The position numbers and the translations under genes are program-made. From Pedobacter sp. Leaf41 (GTDB lineage: Bacteria > Bacteroidota > Bacteroidia > Sphingobacteriales > Sphingobacteriaceae), in assembly GCF_001422545.1 (NCBI RefSeq), contig NZ_LMLE01000006.1, positions 424,982 through 488,981 of the forward strand: DNA of 64,000 bases. The letters are read 5' to 3'. Below, piece after piece: positions 17,402 through 25,495 of the stretch. The stretch's first letter is position 1; every line of letters begins with the position of its first letter. The notes under the pieces were generated by a model. That model had not been told where the DNA came from and did no database searches. It saw nothing but the letters and a program-made list of their open reading frames with translations.

Positions 17402-18289
17402 ATGAAAAATGCGCTATTAGCAATTTTTACCACTATAACTCTTTTCAATTTTTCCTCTGCGCAGTCCGTTTCTGATCCGCTTAAGGCATCATTCGTAACA
17501 AGTGATATAACTAACTTTTGGGAAGCGTTTGATAAGATTGATACTGAGCCACAGTCTAACCCTTTTGAAAACATCTATTTAAAACAAGGTTCCGCTGGTG
17601 TGCAAGCATTTACAAAAGGCAGAATAGAAAACGCAACGTCTCTGATGAACACAGTTCGAGAACGGAAGAATGACTATGAAAAAGCCAGGCTGAACAGCCT
17701 AAAAATGTTGGACAACGAGAAGCAATGCCGGGCGGCATTTATGGCGTTAAAATATCTTTATCCTGAAGCAGTCTATCCAAATATATATTTTGTGATTGGT
17801 AGATTTAATTCTGGGGGACACTCTAATCCAACAGGCTTAGTTATAGGAGCCGAAATGATTCAATCAGCCACAGTCCCCTATATGGTTGCCCATGAACTCA
17901 TCCATTATCAACAGGATAGTATTCCCAAGAAAAACCTAGATCTACTGGCCGCTTGTATTAATGAAGGTAGTGCTGATTTCATAGGAGAACTTATTTCCGG
18001 TGGAGGGCCAAATAAGCAGACACATAATTATGGCAATGCTAATGAAGCTAAATTATGGTTGGAGTTCAAGCAAATCATGAATGATAGGGAGGATAGCCAT
18101 GATTGGATGTATAACTATAAACCTAAAAATGGTTATCCTCCTGATCTAGGTTATTGGATCGGATATAAAATTACAGAATCCTATTACAACAAGGCATCCG
18201 ATAAGAAAAAAGCTATTTCAGATATCCTTCACATAAAAGACTTTAGAAAGTTCCTAGATGAGAGTGGATATGCGTCAAAGTTTAAATAA
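17402..18289 (+). CDS. Secreted DUF2268-like Zn metalloprotease
   Basis: Start chosen at MKNALLAIFTTITLFNFSSA, a signal peptide; an upstream ATG would only add six residues. Of 295 residues, VAHELIHYQQ (about 162-171) provides the HExxH zinc site, with AACINEGSADFIGELISGG downstream supplying the third ligand Glu and its support. This is the gluzincin-like DUF2268 pattern also seen near GldB-type proteins. The substrate is unknown. The gene follows repeat copy B and is not clearly in an operon. Confidence 0.75.
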   Translation: MKNALLAIFTTITLFNFSSAQSVSDPLKASFVTSDITNFWEAFDKIDTEPQSNPFENIYLKQGSAGVQAFTKGRIENATSLMNTVRERKNDYEKARLNSLKMLDNEKQCRAAFMALKYLYPEAVYPNIYFVIGRFNSGGHSNPTGLVIGAEMIQSATVPYMVAHELIHYQQDSIPKKNLDLLAACINEGSADFIGELISGGGPNKQTHNYGNANEAKLWLEFKQIMNDREDSHDWMYNYKPKNGYPPDLGYWIGYKITESYYNKASDKKKAISDILHIKDFRKFLDESGYASKFK

Positions 18290-18402
18290 AAAAAGTGTGT
18301 GTAATTTTTGGTTAAACCAATTGTCCGTTTTTTGATACTTAACATATCTCAAAACATTCAGAAAGCTATATATTTAACACATACCTGATACCAAATCCCT
18401 CA

Positions 18403-18603
18403 ATGACAACAACTCGTACAGTTGGATTATGCCTTATCTTATTAGGCATAGTCATGTTTTTTTTCGGAGTATCTATGTTTACTTACCAAGGAAACAATTT
18501 AAATTCTTTAGTAAATAAAGCGGGGATGTATTCTTTTGTTCTTTGGTTACCTACCATAGTTACCGGCATTATTTTAATAATTATTGGTCGACGCAGAAGT
18601 TAG
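18403..18603 (+). CDS. Small membrane protein, two helices
   Basis: A 66-residue protein. Two hydrophobic segments, VGLCLILLGIVMFFFGVSMF and FVLWLPTIVTGIILIIIGRR, are separated by a short polar loop; the end is basic (RRRS). No family recognised. The regular spacing of features and absence of frame defects make it likely to be real. Confidence 0.6.
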   Translation: MTTTRTVGLCLILLGIVMFFFGVSMFTYQGNNLNSLVNKAGMYSFVLWLPTIVTGIILIIIGRRRS

Positions 18604-18710
18604 ATTGTTAGAGGAAATGTTATTGAATCATTAGCAATGATATCGAGCATATTAATATCTGAAACGTCCACACCATCAGCAGAAATATTTTGGCTTTATT
18701 TAAAATTTCC

Positions 18711-18945
18711 TCATTCTCTTTCATACTCGGCTAATGAAGCCATTGTCGATGTATCTACCCCATTGGTTAAACCTTTGATAACAATTCCCGCTTCGCTTAG
18801 CCTTAAAACCAAATCGATAATGTGTTTTAAGCTTCTTATTAAACGGTCTAATCTCCAAATAACTAGTTCATCACCTTTTTGAAGTTGAACAAATCGTCTT
18901 ATCGGATTCGCTACTAATCGCCGGCGCTCCGGAAATTGTCTTATT
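18711..18945 (-). pseudogene. Serine recombinase (resolvase/invertase) fragment
   Basis: The minus strand reads FVQLQKGDELVIWRLDRLIR, then SLKHIIDLVLRLSEAGIVIK, GLTNGVDTSTMASLAEYERE and a stop. This is the middle of a Pin/Hin-type resolvase: GD-L-VW-LDRL, the RSLKHLIDLV helix, GIDTST and AEFERE. The N-terminal part with the catalytic Ser is missing. An adjacent frame reads TISGAPAISS, matching the ISGA segment normally just upstream, so there is a frameshift. About ten residues between DTST and the AEYER helix are deleted. It is a dead remnant of a mobile element. Confidence 0.8.
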
Positions 18946-19190
18946 TTAAATTACATCACATTCAGCCTGACGAAGTGCTTAAATCCATTATTTAACTTGT
19001 TTCTTTACTAGAAATTCTGGCGCAGCCTATCTTCATTTTTGTATCACTAAAAGCGTTATTTGTAAATAAAATAGACTTTGTTTTATGATACAAGTTTTTG
19101 GGAAGCTGGGGTTTTAGAATATTGATTAAATCCTAGACAGATTTTAAAATCTCATAAAACCACCGGTTTTCAATTTTGAGGAATTACGCT

Positions 19191-19765
19191 AGTATGACAG
19201 AAAAAATTACTGGAATTTCGGGCATCGCTCTATAGATTGTGGATGGAGGCCTAATGGATCAGGTAACGATTACAAATATTAGTATGACTGGTGTACAAAC
19301 GCCAATTTTATGAGATTGGGTAGTCGAAAAAATCCTACAGGAAGCCTAAAGAATGTCATCATCAGCAATGTGATTGCTACTTCTCATAGTCGCATTTCTA
19401 GCACTATTGCAGGTTTGCCAGGTTTTGATATCGAGAATGTTGTTTTGAGAGATATTTTTGTGAGCAGTGTGGGTGGTGGTACTAAAGAAGATGCTGATCG
19501 CAAGGTGCCGGAAAGTGAAAAGGAGTATCTAGAGAACCGTATGTTTGGCTGGAGTTTGCCTGCATCTGGGTTGTTTATCCGCCATGCAAAAAATATCACA
19601 ATAGATAATTTTCAGCTTAGCCTACACCAACCAGATTTGCTCCCAATGATTTATTTAGACGATGTGAAACAGCTTAAAGCAACCAATATTAAACAAGATG
19701 GCGTTTACATTGATAGCAAGTTGGTGCGTATGGTAAATTCTGAAAGCAGTGTAGTTAATCCATAA
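19191..19765 (+). pseudogene. GH28 (polygalacturonase-like) fragment with a stop and a frameshift
   Basis: The frame from 19191 reads EKITGISGIAL, a TAG where Glu is expected, then IVDGGLMDQVTITNISMTGV and QTPIL. It breaks there by loss of one base in a T-run near 19308. The next frame continues MRLGSRKNPTGSLKNVIISN and runs through a right-handed beta-helix to IYLDDVKQLKATNIK. The order ITGIALEIVDGG, VTISNI, RLG-R, GSLKNV-ISN is typical of the later half of glycoside hydrolase family 28. The catalytic Asp region is absent. Confidence 0.75.
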
Positions 19766-20027
19766 CGATACCTCACTCTCTATTAGTTTAGTATTAAGGT
19801 AACACAAATTTTTTGAAGTTTTATCTTTCAGGGGCTGCTTATTACGTATTAAGGGGATCTTTAAGGATAACTATATTATATCCTAATCTATTATAAGAAT
19901 CAGCAGTTCTGATAATAGATCCCTTCATACTGCTGAATAAACCAGAATAGAATAACCCCATCTCACCAGAAATATATTTGTTGTAAATTATTGCTTGTCT
20001 TTGTTTTAGTATTTTGGCGAAGAGGGG

Positions 20028-20360
20028 TCAATTGAATTGGTTTTTCCAGCGTATGGCGGCAAGATGGAAAATGATGCAGATTTGATTAATACGGGTATCT
20101 ATGCTGACGTTAAATGGCATAGCGTGGTAGCCGTAAATACGGCTGGTAAAACTCATGCTTCCCGATTCAATGATGCACCGGTTGATGGAAGTACTGCTGG
20201 TGTAATTAACCGAGTTCTCTTTGTAGATCGCCAGACATAGATTGCTGTTGGGGAAAGTGGTGTAGTTGACCTGGCTGCTATCTGACTTCCTTAAGAATAG
20301 AAAATACTGCACATATCTCTTTAAGCTTTCGCTGAGTGGTTTAATAATTACTGTTTCCAT
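20028..20360 (-). pseudogene. N-terminal fragment of an AraC-family regulator
   Basis: The 110-residue frame begins METVIIKPLSESLKRYVQYF and continues LFLRKSDSSQVNYTTFPNSN, the cupin-like sensor start of one Bacteroidota AraC group. It stops after AIRWKNQFN with no helix-turn-helix domain. About 190 residues are therefore missing. I see no continuation in other frames downstream, so the gene was cut off rather than frameshifted. Confidence 0.6.
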
Positions 20361-20375
20361 TTATTTTCTATGCGA

Positions 20376-20576
20376 TTAAAAACTTTGGTGATATCTCAGT
20401 TTTGATCCAGGTTTTAGCTCCAATCGTTTTGCCGTCCATATGTTGTTTGCTATCCGATTTTTCACTGAGTAAATCCCATTATGGTTAAAACTCAGCGGTA
20501 GGACCCATGCCTCTGATGATGAAAATTCTTTTTCGGCTTTCGCAGGAATCAGAACTATGACTAAAATCTCCTGATG
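20376..20576 (-). pseudogene. C-terminal fragment of an unrecognised protein
   Basis: An open minus-strand frame without a start codon reads EILVIVLIPAKAEKEFSSSE, AWVLPLSFNHNGIYSVKNRI and ends LELKPGSKLRYHQSF. Its composition is protein-like and it lies just before the AraC fragment in the same direction. Family not identified. Confidence 0.3.
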
Positions 20577-20632
20577 TTATGATTATGGAAGATATCAAAG
20601 TTGCACTGGCCATCTGTCAAAGTTAATAAAAT

Positions 20633-20666
20633 ATAATTTATATCACATATATGTGATATAAATTAT
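20633..20666. promoter_or_regulatory. 34-bp perfect palindrome
   Basis: The sequence is symmetric about 20649/20650 over 34 bases; each half is ATAATTTATATCACATA or its complement. At the centre is TATCACATATATGTGATA. It lies 130 bases before the small secreted-protein gene at 20797, in a region otherwise without genes. It could be an operator for a dimeric regulator of that gene, a cruciform-forming site or the end of a lost mobile element. No T-run beyond the arms argues for a simple terminator. Confidence 0.6.
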
Positions 20667-20796
20667 TTATACTTGTGCTATGGCTTTTCATCGCGTTAGA
20701 CCGCAGATTCACTGGATTGCAATTACAGGTATTGATTAGCCGTATTATTTATCAATGCAAATACTAAATGTTAAACATAAATTCAAATCACAAATC

Positions 20797-21066
20797 ATGA
20801 AAAAAGTCATCTTATCAGCAATTTTTGCTTTTTCAGCACTAGCTTTTTTGCCAACTTCCTCAAAAGCACAAACTACTCCGAAAGCTCCAAGTACTTCCGG
20901 AGCTCAGAGTACAGCAAACAGGGCCATGTCCGCGCCTGAACCAACTAATGCATTAGCTGCATGGTCTGAGGCATACCAATATGCAATGTCACATAACTTT
21001 GGATTACAAGATTCTCTGTGGTATGCAAATGCAAGGATGAAGGTTTGGATTAATAGTCATAGCTAA
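20797..21066 (+). CDS. Small secreted protein of unknown function
   Basis: Start at MKKVILSAIFAFSALAFLPT, a typical signal peptide ending SSKA-Q; upstream in-frame ATG codons would spoil it. The 89-residue protein has a low-complexity stretch (TTPKAPSTSGAQSTANRAMS) followed by a short helical segment rich in aromatic residues (AAWSEAYQYAMSHNFGLQDS). No family recognised. It has its own strong terminator and a 34-bp palindrome upstream, so it looks like a single regulated gene that has survived in a decayed region. Confidence 0.6.
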   Translation: MKKVILSAIFAFSALAFLPTSSKAQTTPKAPSTSGAQSTANRAMSAPEPTNALAAWSEAYQYAMSHNFGLQDSLWYANARMKVWINSHS

Positions 21067-21075
21067 GTTTCTCTC

Positions 21076-21109
21076 AAAAGGTAGCAAGATAACACCTCGC
21101 TACCTTTTT
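21076..21109 (+). terminator. Rho-independent terminator of the small secreted-protein gene
   Basis: A perfect 10-base stem, AAAAGGTAGC with GCTACCTTTT, with a 13-base loop and a T-run, begins 10 bases after the stop codon. Confidence 0.85.
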
Positions 21110-21413
21110 CCAAATAATTCATAAGGGTCGAATTCTACGGCTTTAATCCACGATATGATTTTAGGGTTAGTCTGCAATGTTCCTAGGTTCGTTTGCAGTG
21201 GATAGTCAGTTTTCTTATCATGACTATAGAATAGATTATCCGATTTGAGAGCATTCTCTCATCAGAATCGTTTAGCGGTCAATAGCCAGATTCAACTTAA
21301 ATTTTTAATAGATTTTTTTTTAGTAGCACTTCTACCTCAATTTATTATCTTTTGCTTATTGAATTCCTTGCTCATCAGCGTTTCTACACTTGAGCTATGC
21401 TTATTGATGAGGA

Positions 21414-21644
21414 TCAATTTTGTTCCCAAAGTGAAATGCCTTCAGGAACATAACCGCAATTCTCTCGGCAATTGACAATGCCATCCCAACCTTCCACATT
21501 CGCAGCAGTGCCGGAAGGAAAGTCTGTTAATGTACTCAAAGGCGTAGTTGCCTAAACAAGTCTAGAGATCAAGATAGGAAAATAGCCTTTGGAATCTATT
21601 TTACTAGCCCACAATTCTATATCATTTCTATCAATCAGTCTCAT
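21414..21644 (-). pseudogene. N-terminal remnant of a large, possibly defence-associated protein
   Basis: From an ATG the minus strand reads MRLIDRNDIELWASKIDSKG, YFPILISRLV, a TAG in place of a likely Gln, then ATTPLSTLTDFPSGTAANVE, GWDGIVNCRENCGYVPEGIS and LWEQN before a stop. The order LP-LIRRLV-AT, FPSG, GWDG, VP-GIS-WE is a conserved opening I recall from long multidomain proteins often found in defence islands. That recollection needs a search. Only this opening is left. The surrounding gap (21110-22099) otherwise shows only the terminator at 21946. Confidence 0.5.
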
Positions 21645-21945
21645 CGAATGTATAATCTTTGACTATGCTATAAAAAAGAAGTGATATTAGGGACCTAATT
21701 ATCTGCTATTCTACCAATCACTTCTCAATTATTTTCAATAGAGAAAGGTGCGTTTATATAGGTAGCTTTAAGCATTGAGTTCGGCTATCTCTCACTTAAA
21801 TAAGCTGTATTTTTTTGTACTTTGAAATACTGTTTTAATCAATTTATCCGAAAAATCATTTGAATTACTGGCCATCGTTGTATCCAAATACGCATTACTT
21901 ATAATTTTTCATATTTGCCAAATTATTTGTTCTATTATCATCTGG

Positions 21946-21980
21946 TCAAGGTGACCTAATCTAAAATCACCTTGATTTTT
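21946..21980 (+). terminator. Orphan rho-independent terminator
   Basis: Stem TCAAGGTGA with TCACCTTGA (perfect 9 bases) followed by TTTTT on the plus strand. No plus-strand gene precedes it; the nearest one, at 20797, has its own terminator. It probably marks a deleted gene. Confidence 0.6.
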
Positions 21981-22099
21981 GACGTCGGATTAAATGAGTT
22001 TTTTCTCTCCAAATCTCGATTATAGGCTCAATAAGCAACAAAAAGCGATTTAAATGTTTAATGTATTTTTGCTAATCGGTGCTTTTTTTTAATGTAAAA

Positions 22100-22132
22100 C
22101 CCTGTAAATTAAATATCTACAGGGCTTTTTTC
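22100..22132 (+). terminator. Terminator or attenuator just before a small gene
   Basis: Stem CCCTGTA with TACAGGG, a loop of 11 bases and then CTTTTTT. It ends only about 30 bases before the start at 22163. It either ends a lost upstream transcript or sits in the leader of the next gene. Confidence 0.6.
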
Positions 22133-22162
22133 CTAAATCTTTTTAAGATAGATTATTTGATT

Positions 22163-22525
22163 ATGAAAATCGATAAATTAAGACATGACCTCTTAGTACT
22201 ACTTTCAGCAAAAAGCTTAGCTTCTATTAATGAAGGGAATAAAGATATTTTTGTCGAAAGATCAAGAATCATAGAATTTCTGGGTAATGATGGGAAGAGG
22301 TGGCCACTTATTCTTTCAGAACTACTAGAAGCTGACGAAATCAAGGTGTATAATACTAATGGCCAAAACGGATTCTTTTCAACGGATTTGGGCAACATGG
22401 CTTATTCTAATAAAAAATATCTACTTCGGCACCAAAATTTGATGATTAATAGGGCAAAAAACTTCATGCAAATTGCTATCCCATTATTAAGCTTTATGAT
22501 TACCGTTTGTATTGGTAATGTCTGA
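22163..22525 (+). CDS. Hypothetical protein with a C-terminal membrane helix, perhaps truncated
   Basis: Start taken at MKIDKLRHDLLVLLSAKSLA, after which the protein looks like a small winged-helix or wHTH-type domain (IVERSRIIEFLG-like helix, then a beta pair LEADEIKVYNTNGQNGFFST). The end is one hydrophobic segment, FMQIAIPLLSFMITVCIGNV. After the stop, the same frame continues with coding-like sequence ending DLLIRISKIEDIKKIIPDKL behind a second stop, so the C terminus may have been lost by mutation. Family not recognised. Confidence 0.45.
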   Translation: MKIDKLRHDLLVLLSAKSLASINEGNKDIFVERSRIIEFLGNDGKRWPLILSELLEADEIKVYNTNGQNGFFSTDLGNMAYSNKKYLLRHQNLMINRAKNFMQIAIPLLSFMITVCIGNV

Positions 22526-22740
22526 AATAAGACTGGATAGAAAGAATACACAATTAATGATTTATTAATTAGGATCTCTAAAATAGAAGACATAAAAAAA
22601 ATAATCCCTGACAAGCTGCAAAGGCTTGAAAGATATTCAACCTCAATTATCCTGATAACAATTTTTGCAGATACTTAAAAAGCATAAGACTTTATCGTAA
22701 TTTATATTCCAAACACTTATCTTTGATTTTTACAAATAAA

Positions 22741-23682
22741 ATGAACTCCATCACGATCAAAGAATTTTATCAGGATATATTGGGAGAAAGCTGTCCTGAT
22801 ATAAATCAATTTCTAACGGATAACATTCATAAAGATGTCGGCCATTTCAATGTTTTTGATATTTCAGAAATTGCCAAGACCTGCACCTCGAAAACAGGTG
22901 TGCCTTACAATAAGAGAACTTATTACAAGATAAGCTTGATTAGTGGGCAAAATAGAGTGGAATATGCAGACAAAACGGTGGTGATTGACGATTGCGCTGT
23001 GCTGTTTGCTTCTCCTAAAATCCCTTATAACTACACCCATCTTCGTACAGATCAATCTGGGCATTTTTGCGTTTTTACCAAAGATTTTCTTCCTGCCTCA
23101 AAGATTGGATTAGAACTCGACAATCTGCCTGTTTTTTCGCCGCAAAGCGATTTCGTCTATCAAATATCAACAGAACAGTATCAAAAATTTGAAGCTGTTT
23201 TCTTAAAAATGCATGAGGAGATACAATCTGATTATATTTATAAGTACGATTTGTTAAGGAACTATCTGATGGAGCTGATTCATTTTGGGCAAAAATTAAA
23301 GCCTATTCTGCCGGTAGAAAACATTAAAACTGCCGCTTCGAGAACCACAACCTTATTTATCGAGCTATTGGAAAGACAGTTTCCGATTGAAAATATTAGT
23401 CAAATCTTAAAATTAAAAACCCCAGCAGATTTCGCTGGGATTTTAGGCGTTCATATCAATCACCTTAACAGAGTTTTGAAAGATACCACAGGTAAAACCA
23501 CCGGCGAAATCATCGGCAGTCGCATTTTTAGAGAAGCTAAAATTTTGCTTACACAAACTTCCTGGAATGTTTCTGAAATTGCCTTTACATTAGGATTTGA
23601 AGAGGTAGCACATTTCTCAAATTTTTTCAAGAAATATGGAAACCAATCGCCACAACATTTCAGAGAATTAGCTATTGTTTGA
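22741..23682 (+). CDS. AraC-family transcriptional regulator
   Basis: A 313-residue regulator. Start placed at MNSITIKEFYQDILGE; an ATG six codons upstream is possible. The first 180 residues form a cupin-like sensor (YYKISLISGQNRVEYADKTV). The C terminus has two helix-turn-helix units: FAGILGVHINHLNRVLKDTT and WNVSEIAFTLGFEEVAHFSN followed by FFKKYGNQSPQHFRE, the usual AraC ending. It lies 84 bases before an SDR gene in the same direction, a common pair in which the regulator controls the reductase. Confidence 0.88.
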   Translation: MNSITIKEFYQDILGESCPDINQFLTDNIHKDVGHFNVFDISEIAKTCTSKTGVPYNKRTYYKISLISGQNRVEYADKTVVIDDCAVLFASPKIPYNYTHLRTDQSGHFCVFTKDFLPASKIGLELDNLPVFSPQSDFVYQISTEQYQKFEAVFLKMHEEIQSDYIYKYDLLRNYLMELIHFGQKLKPILPVENIKTAASRTTTLFIELLERQFPIENISQILKLKTPADFAGILGVHINHLNRVLKDTTGKTTGEIIGSRIFREAKILLTQTSWNVSEIAFTLGFEEVAHFSNFFKKYGNQSPQHFRELAIV

Positions 23683-23766
23683 TTTTCGCAAATTTTCGTT
23701 TGATTTGTACAAACACCTCATTGGCTTTGTTGATGATCTTTGTTATAGTAATTAAAACGAAATAAA

Positions 23767-24525
23767 ATGACAAGTAAAATAGCTTTAGTAACAGGTGCCA
23801 GCCGCGGGTTGGGTAAAGATTCGGTTATCGCATTAGCAAATAGAGGATTTGATATTATTCTAACCTATCAAACAAAGAAAGAATCTGCTGACGAAGTAGT
23901 AAAAGAAATCGAAGCATTAGGGCAAAAAGCATTTGCATTACATTTGGATATCTCTTCAACTGCTGGATTTAATCAGTTTGTTTCGGAGGTAAAAAATCTT
24001 TTAGATACCCAATTTTCTTCAGCAAAATTAGATGCGTTAGTAAATAATGCCGGAATCGGAATTAACGAGAGTTTCGAAACTACAACTGAAGAAACATTGG
24101 ATGCAATGACAAATATCCATTTTAAAGGGCCTTATTTCTTAACGCAAAAGTTATTGCCTTTATTAAATGATGGAAGCAGCGTGGTGAATACTTCTTCTGG
24201 GTTGGCAAGGTTCTCTTTTGCAGGTTATTCAGCTTATGGCGCAATGAAAGCGGCTATTGATTCATTATCAAGATATCAGGCTGTAGAATTGGGAAGCAGA
24301 AAAATCAGAGTGAATTCTATCGCTCCTGGAGCTATCGAAACAGATTTCGGAGGAGGTGCCGTTCGTGACAGTGCAGAATATAACCAGCTTATTTCTTCAC
24401 AAACTGCCTTAGGAAGAGTTGGTTTGCCTGGTGATATTGGAAGCGTTGTTGCATTTCTTTGCTCAGATGATTCAAAATGGATTAATGCACAGAGAATTGA
24501 AGTATCTGGTGGATTCAGAGCTTAA
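23767..24525 (+). CDS. SDR-family NAD(P)-dependent oxidoreductase
   Basis: A 252-residue classical short-chain dehydrogenase. The cofactor site is VTGASRGLGKD (about 8-18). Then come ALVNNAGIG, the catalytic Ser in VVNTSSGLARF, YSAYGAMKAA with Tyr and Lys in YxxxK, and the substrate-loop PGAIETDFGGG; SGGFRA closes the fold. The substrate is unknown. It is followed by a strong terminator and preceded by an AraC regulator. Confidence 0.9.
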   Translation: MTSKIALVTGASRGLGKDSVIALANRGFDIILTYQTKKESADEVVKEIEALGQKAFALHLDISSTAGFNQFVSEVKNLLDTQFSSAKLDALVNNAGIGINESFETTTEETLDAMTNIHFKGPYFLTQKLLPLLNDGSSVVNTSSGLARFSFAGYSAYGAMKAAIDSLSRYQAVELGSRKIRVNSIAPGAIETDFGGGAVRDSAEYNQLISSQTALGRVGLPGDIGSVVAFLCSDDSKWINAQRIEVSGGFRA

Positions 24526-24544
24526 TTCCATCTAACACATATCG

Positions 24545-24580
24545 AAAAACCCATTTAACAAATTTGTTGAATGGGTTTTT
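24545..24580 (+). terminator. Terminator after the SDR gene
   Basis: AAAAACCCATT pairs fully with AATGGGTTTTT; the loop contains a further palindrome AACAAATTTGTT. It starts 20 bases after the stop and has a T-run on either strand. Confidence 0.85.
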
Positions 24581-24788
24581 GCATTTACAAAGATTGTTTG
24601 ATGAATACCCATTAATAATTTATCTAATTTTTTTGTGAGATTAAAATATAGAGACACATTATGCAAAATTTAATGTATGATGGGATTATCCATTTAAATT
24701 TTAAGGCAGCAAAATCTTATTGATATTGCAGCATATGTTTTAATGTTGAGTTTAAAAGTTAGTTTTGTATACTAACCGAATATATTTT

Positions 24789-25001
24789 ATGAGCAATCTG
24801 TCTGATCCAAAATCTGAAAATGGGGTAAATAGGGTAGAAAATGAGCATAAGAATTTTGATGATTATTATCAATCAACCTCAAAACGAAAATTTGAAGGTT
24901 GGCCAATTATTTGGATTTTACTTGTACTTCTTGTAGTATTTCTAATTCTGTACTATACAGGAACAACCACGAGTATTTTAAAGTGGATTGATGGGAAGTA
25001 A
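24789..25001 (+). CDS. Small single-span membrane protein
   Basis: The 70-residue protein starts MSNLSDPKSENGVNRVENEH. A polar N-terminal half is followed by one strong membrane segment, WPIIWILLVLLVVFLILYYT. An upstream ATG would add eight residues. No family recognised. Confidence 0.55.
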   Translation: MSNLSDPKSENGVNRVENEHKNFDDYYQSTSKRKFEGWPIIWILLVLLVVFLILYYTGTTTSILKWIDGK

Positions 25002-25089
25002 TCGATCTGATTTTGGATAGCTGTAATCCAGGTATGACTATTCAATTTTAATTAGATACTTGATGAGCGTTAATTTAGATTGGAATGTA

Positions 25090-25200
25090 TTAAAATTTTT
25101 CGTCTTCGCTGGGAATTTGTTCAGCTGAGAAATAACAATATAACATAAGTCCAAAAGATAATATGTAAAATGCTGCGGTGATAATTAGGAAAGTGCTCAT
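25090..25200 (-). CDS. 36-residue single-span membrane protein
   Basis: A short minus-strand gene: MSTFLIITAAFYILSFGLML then YCYFSAEQIPSEDEKF. One membrane helix is followed by an acidic tail, a layout common for small membrane subunits or regulators. It occupies most of an otherwise empty 490-base gap, is convergent with the preceding small gene, and has the dyad ATAAC-ATTAA-GTTAT 28 bases before its start. Its reality rests on composition and context only. Confidence 0.45.
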   Translation of the reverse strand: MSTFLIITAAFYILSFGLMLYCYFSAEQIPSEDEKF

Positions 25201-25227
25201 AATGTTGATTATTTGGTTAGTGTAATT

Positions 25228-25242
25228 ATAACATTAAGTTAT
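25228..25242. promoter_or_regulatory. ATAAC-N5-GTTAT dyad before the 36-residue gene
   Basis: ATAAC-ATTAA-GTTAT has the same form as the two dyads in the sulfur locus (3370-3384 and 6744-6758). The place, just upstream of the small minus-strand gene, fits an operator. With a motif of ten fixed AT-rich bases, chance is not excluded. Confidence 0.35.
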
Positions 25243-25495
25243 GATAAATATTATAGTAGAAACGTTAAATAATCTCAATAATTATAAACATTTCCAAAAA
25301 TAATGTTGAAAACTGTTTACTTAGTTGATTTGTTATTCTAGCATCTACTTGAACATTCGCCGTAATTATTCTTAAATTGTCTTATTTGTAGAAGTTCGCC
25401 TGTCTGATTTACCCCCTTAATATGACCTAAATAGCAACACTTCAATTTTATAGTATTGGCTAATTTTATTTTGTCATTAATAAAGGAATTTAATT

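Noticed and set aside
19828..19960. Short minus-strand frame ending GYNIVILKDPLNT, reminiscent of a cysteine hydrolase (isochorismatase) piece
   Set aside because: Only about 40 residues and a weak pattern; not enough to call.
21245..21475. Plus-strand frame of 76 codons
   Set aside because: It overlaps the defence-like remnant on the other strand and has no protein-like pattern.
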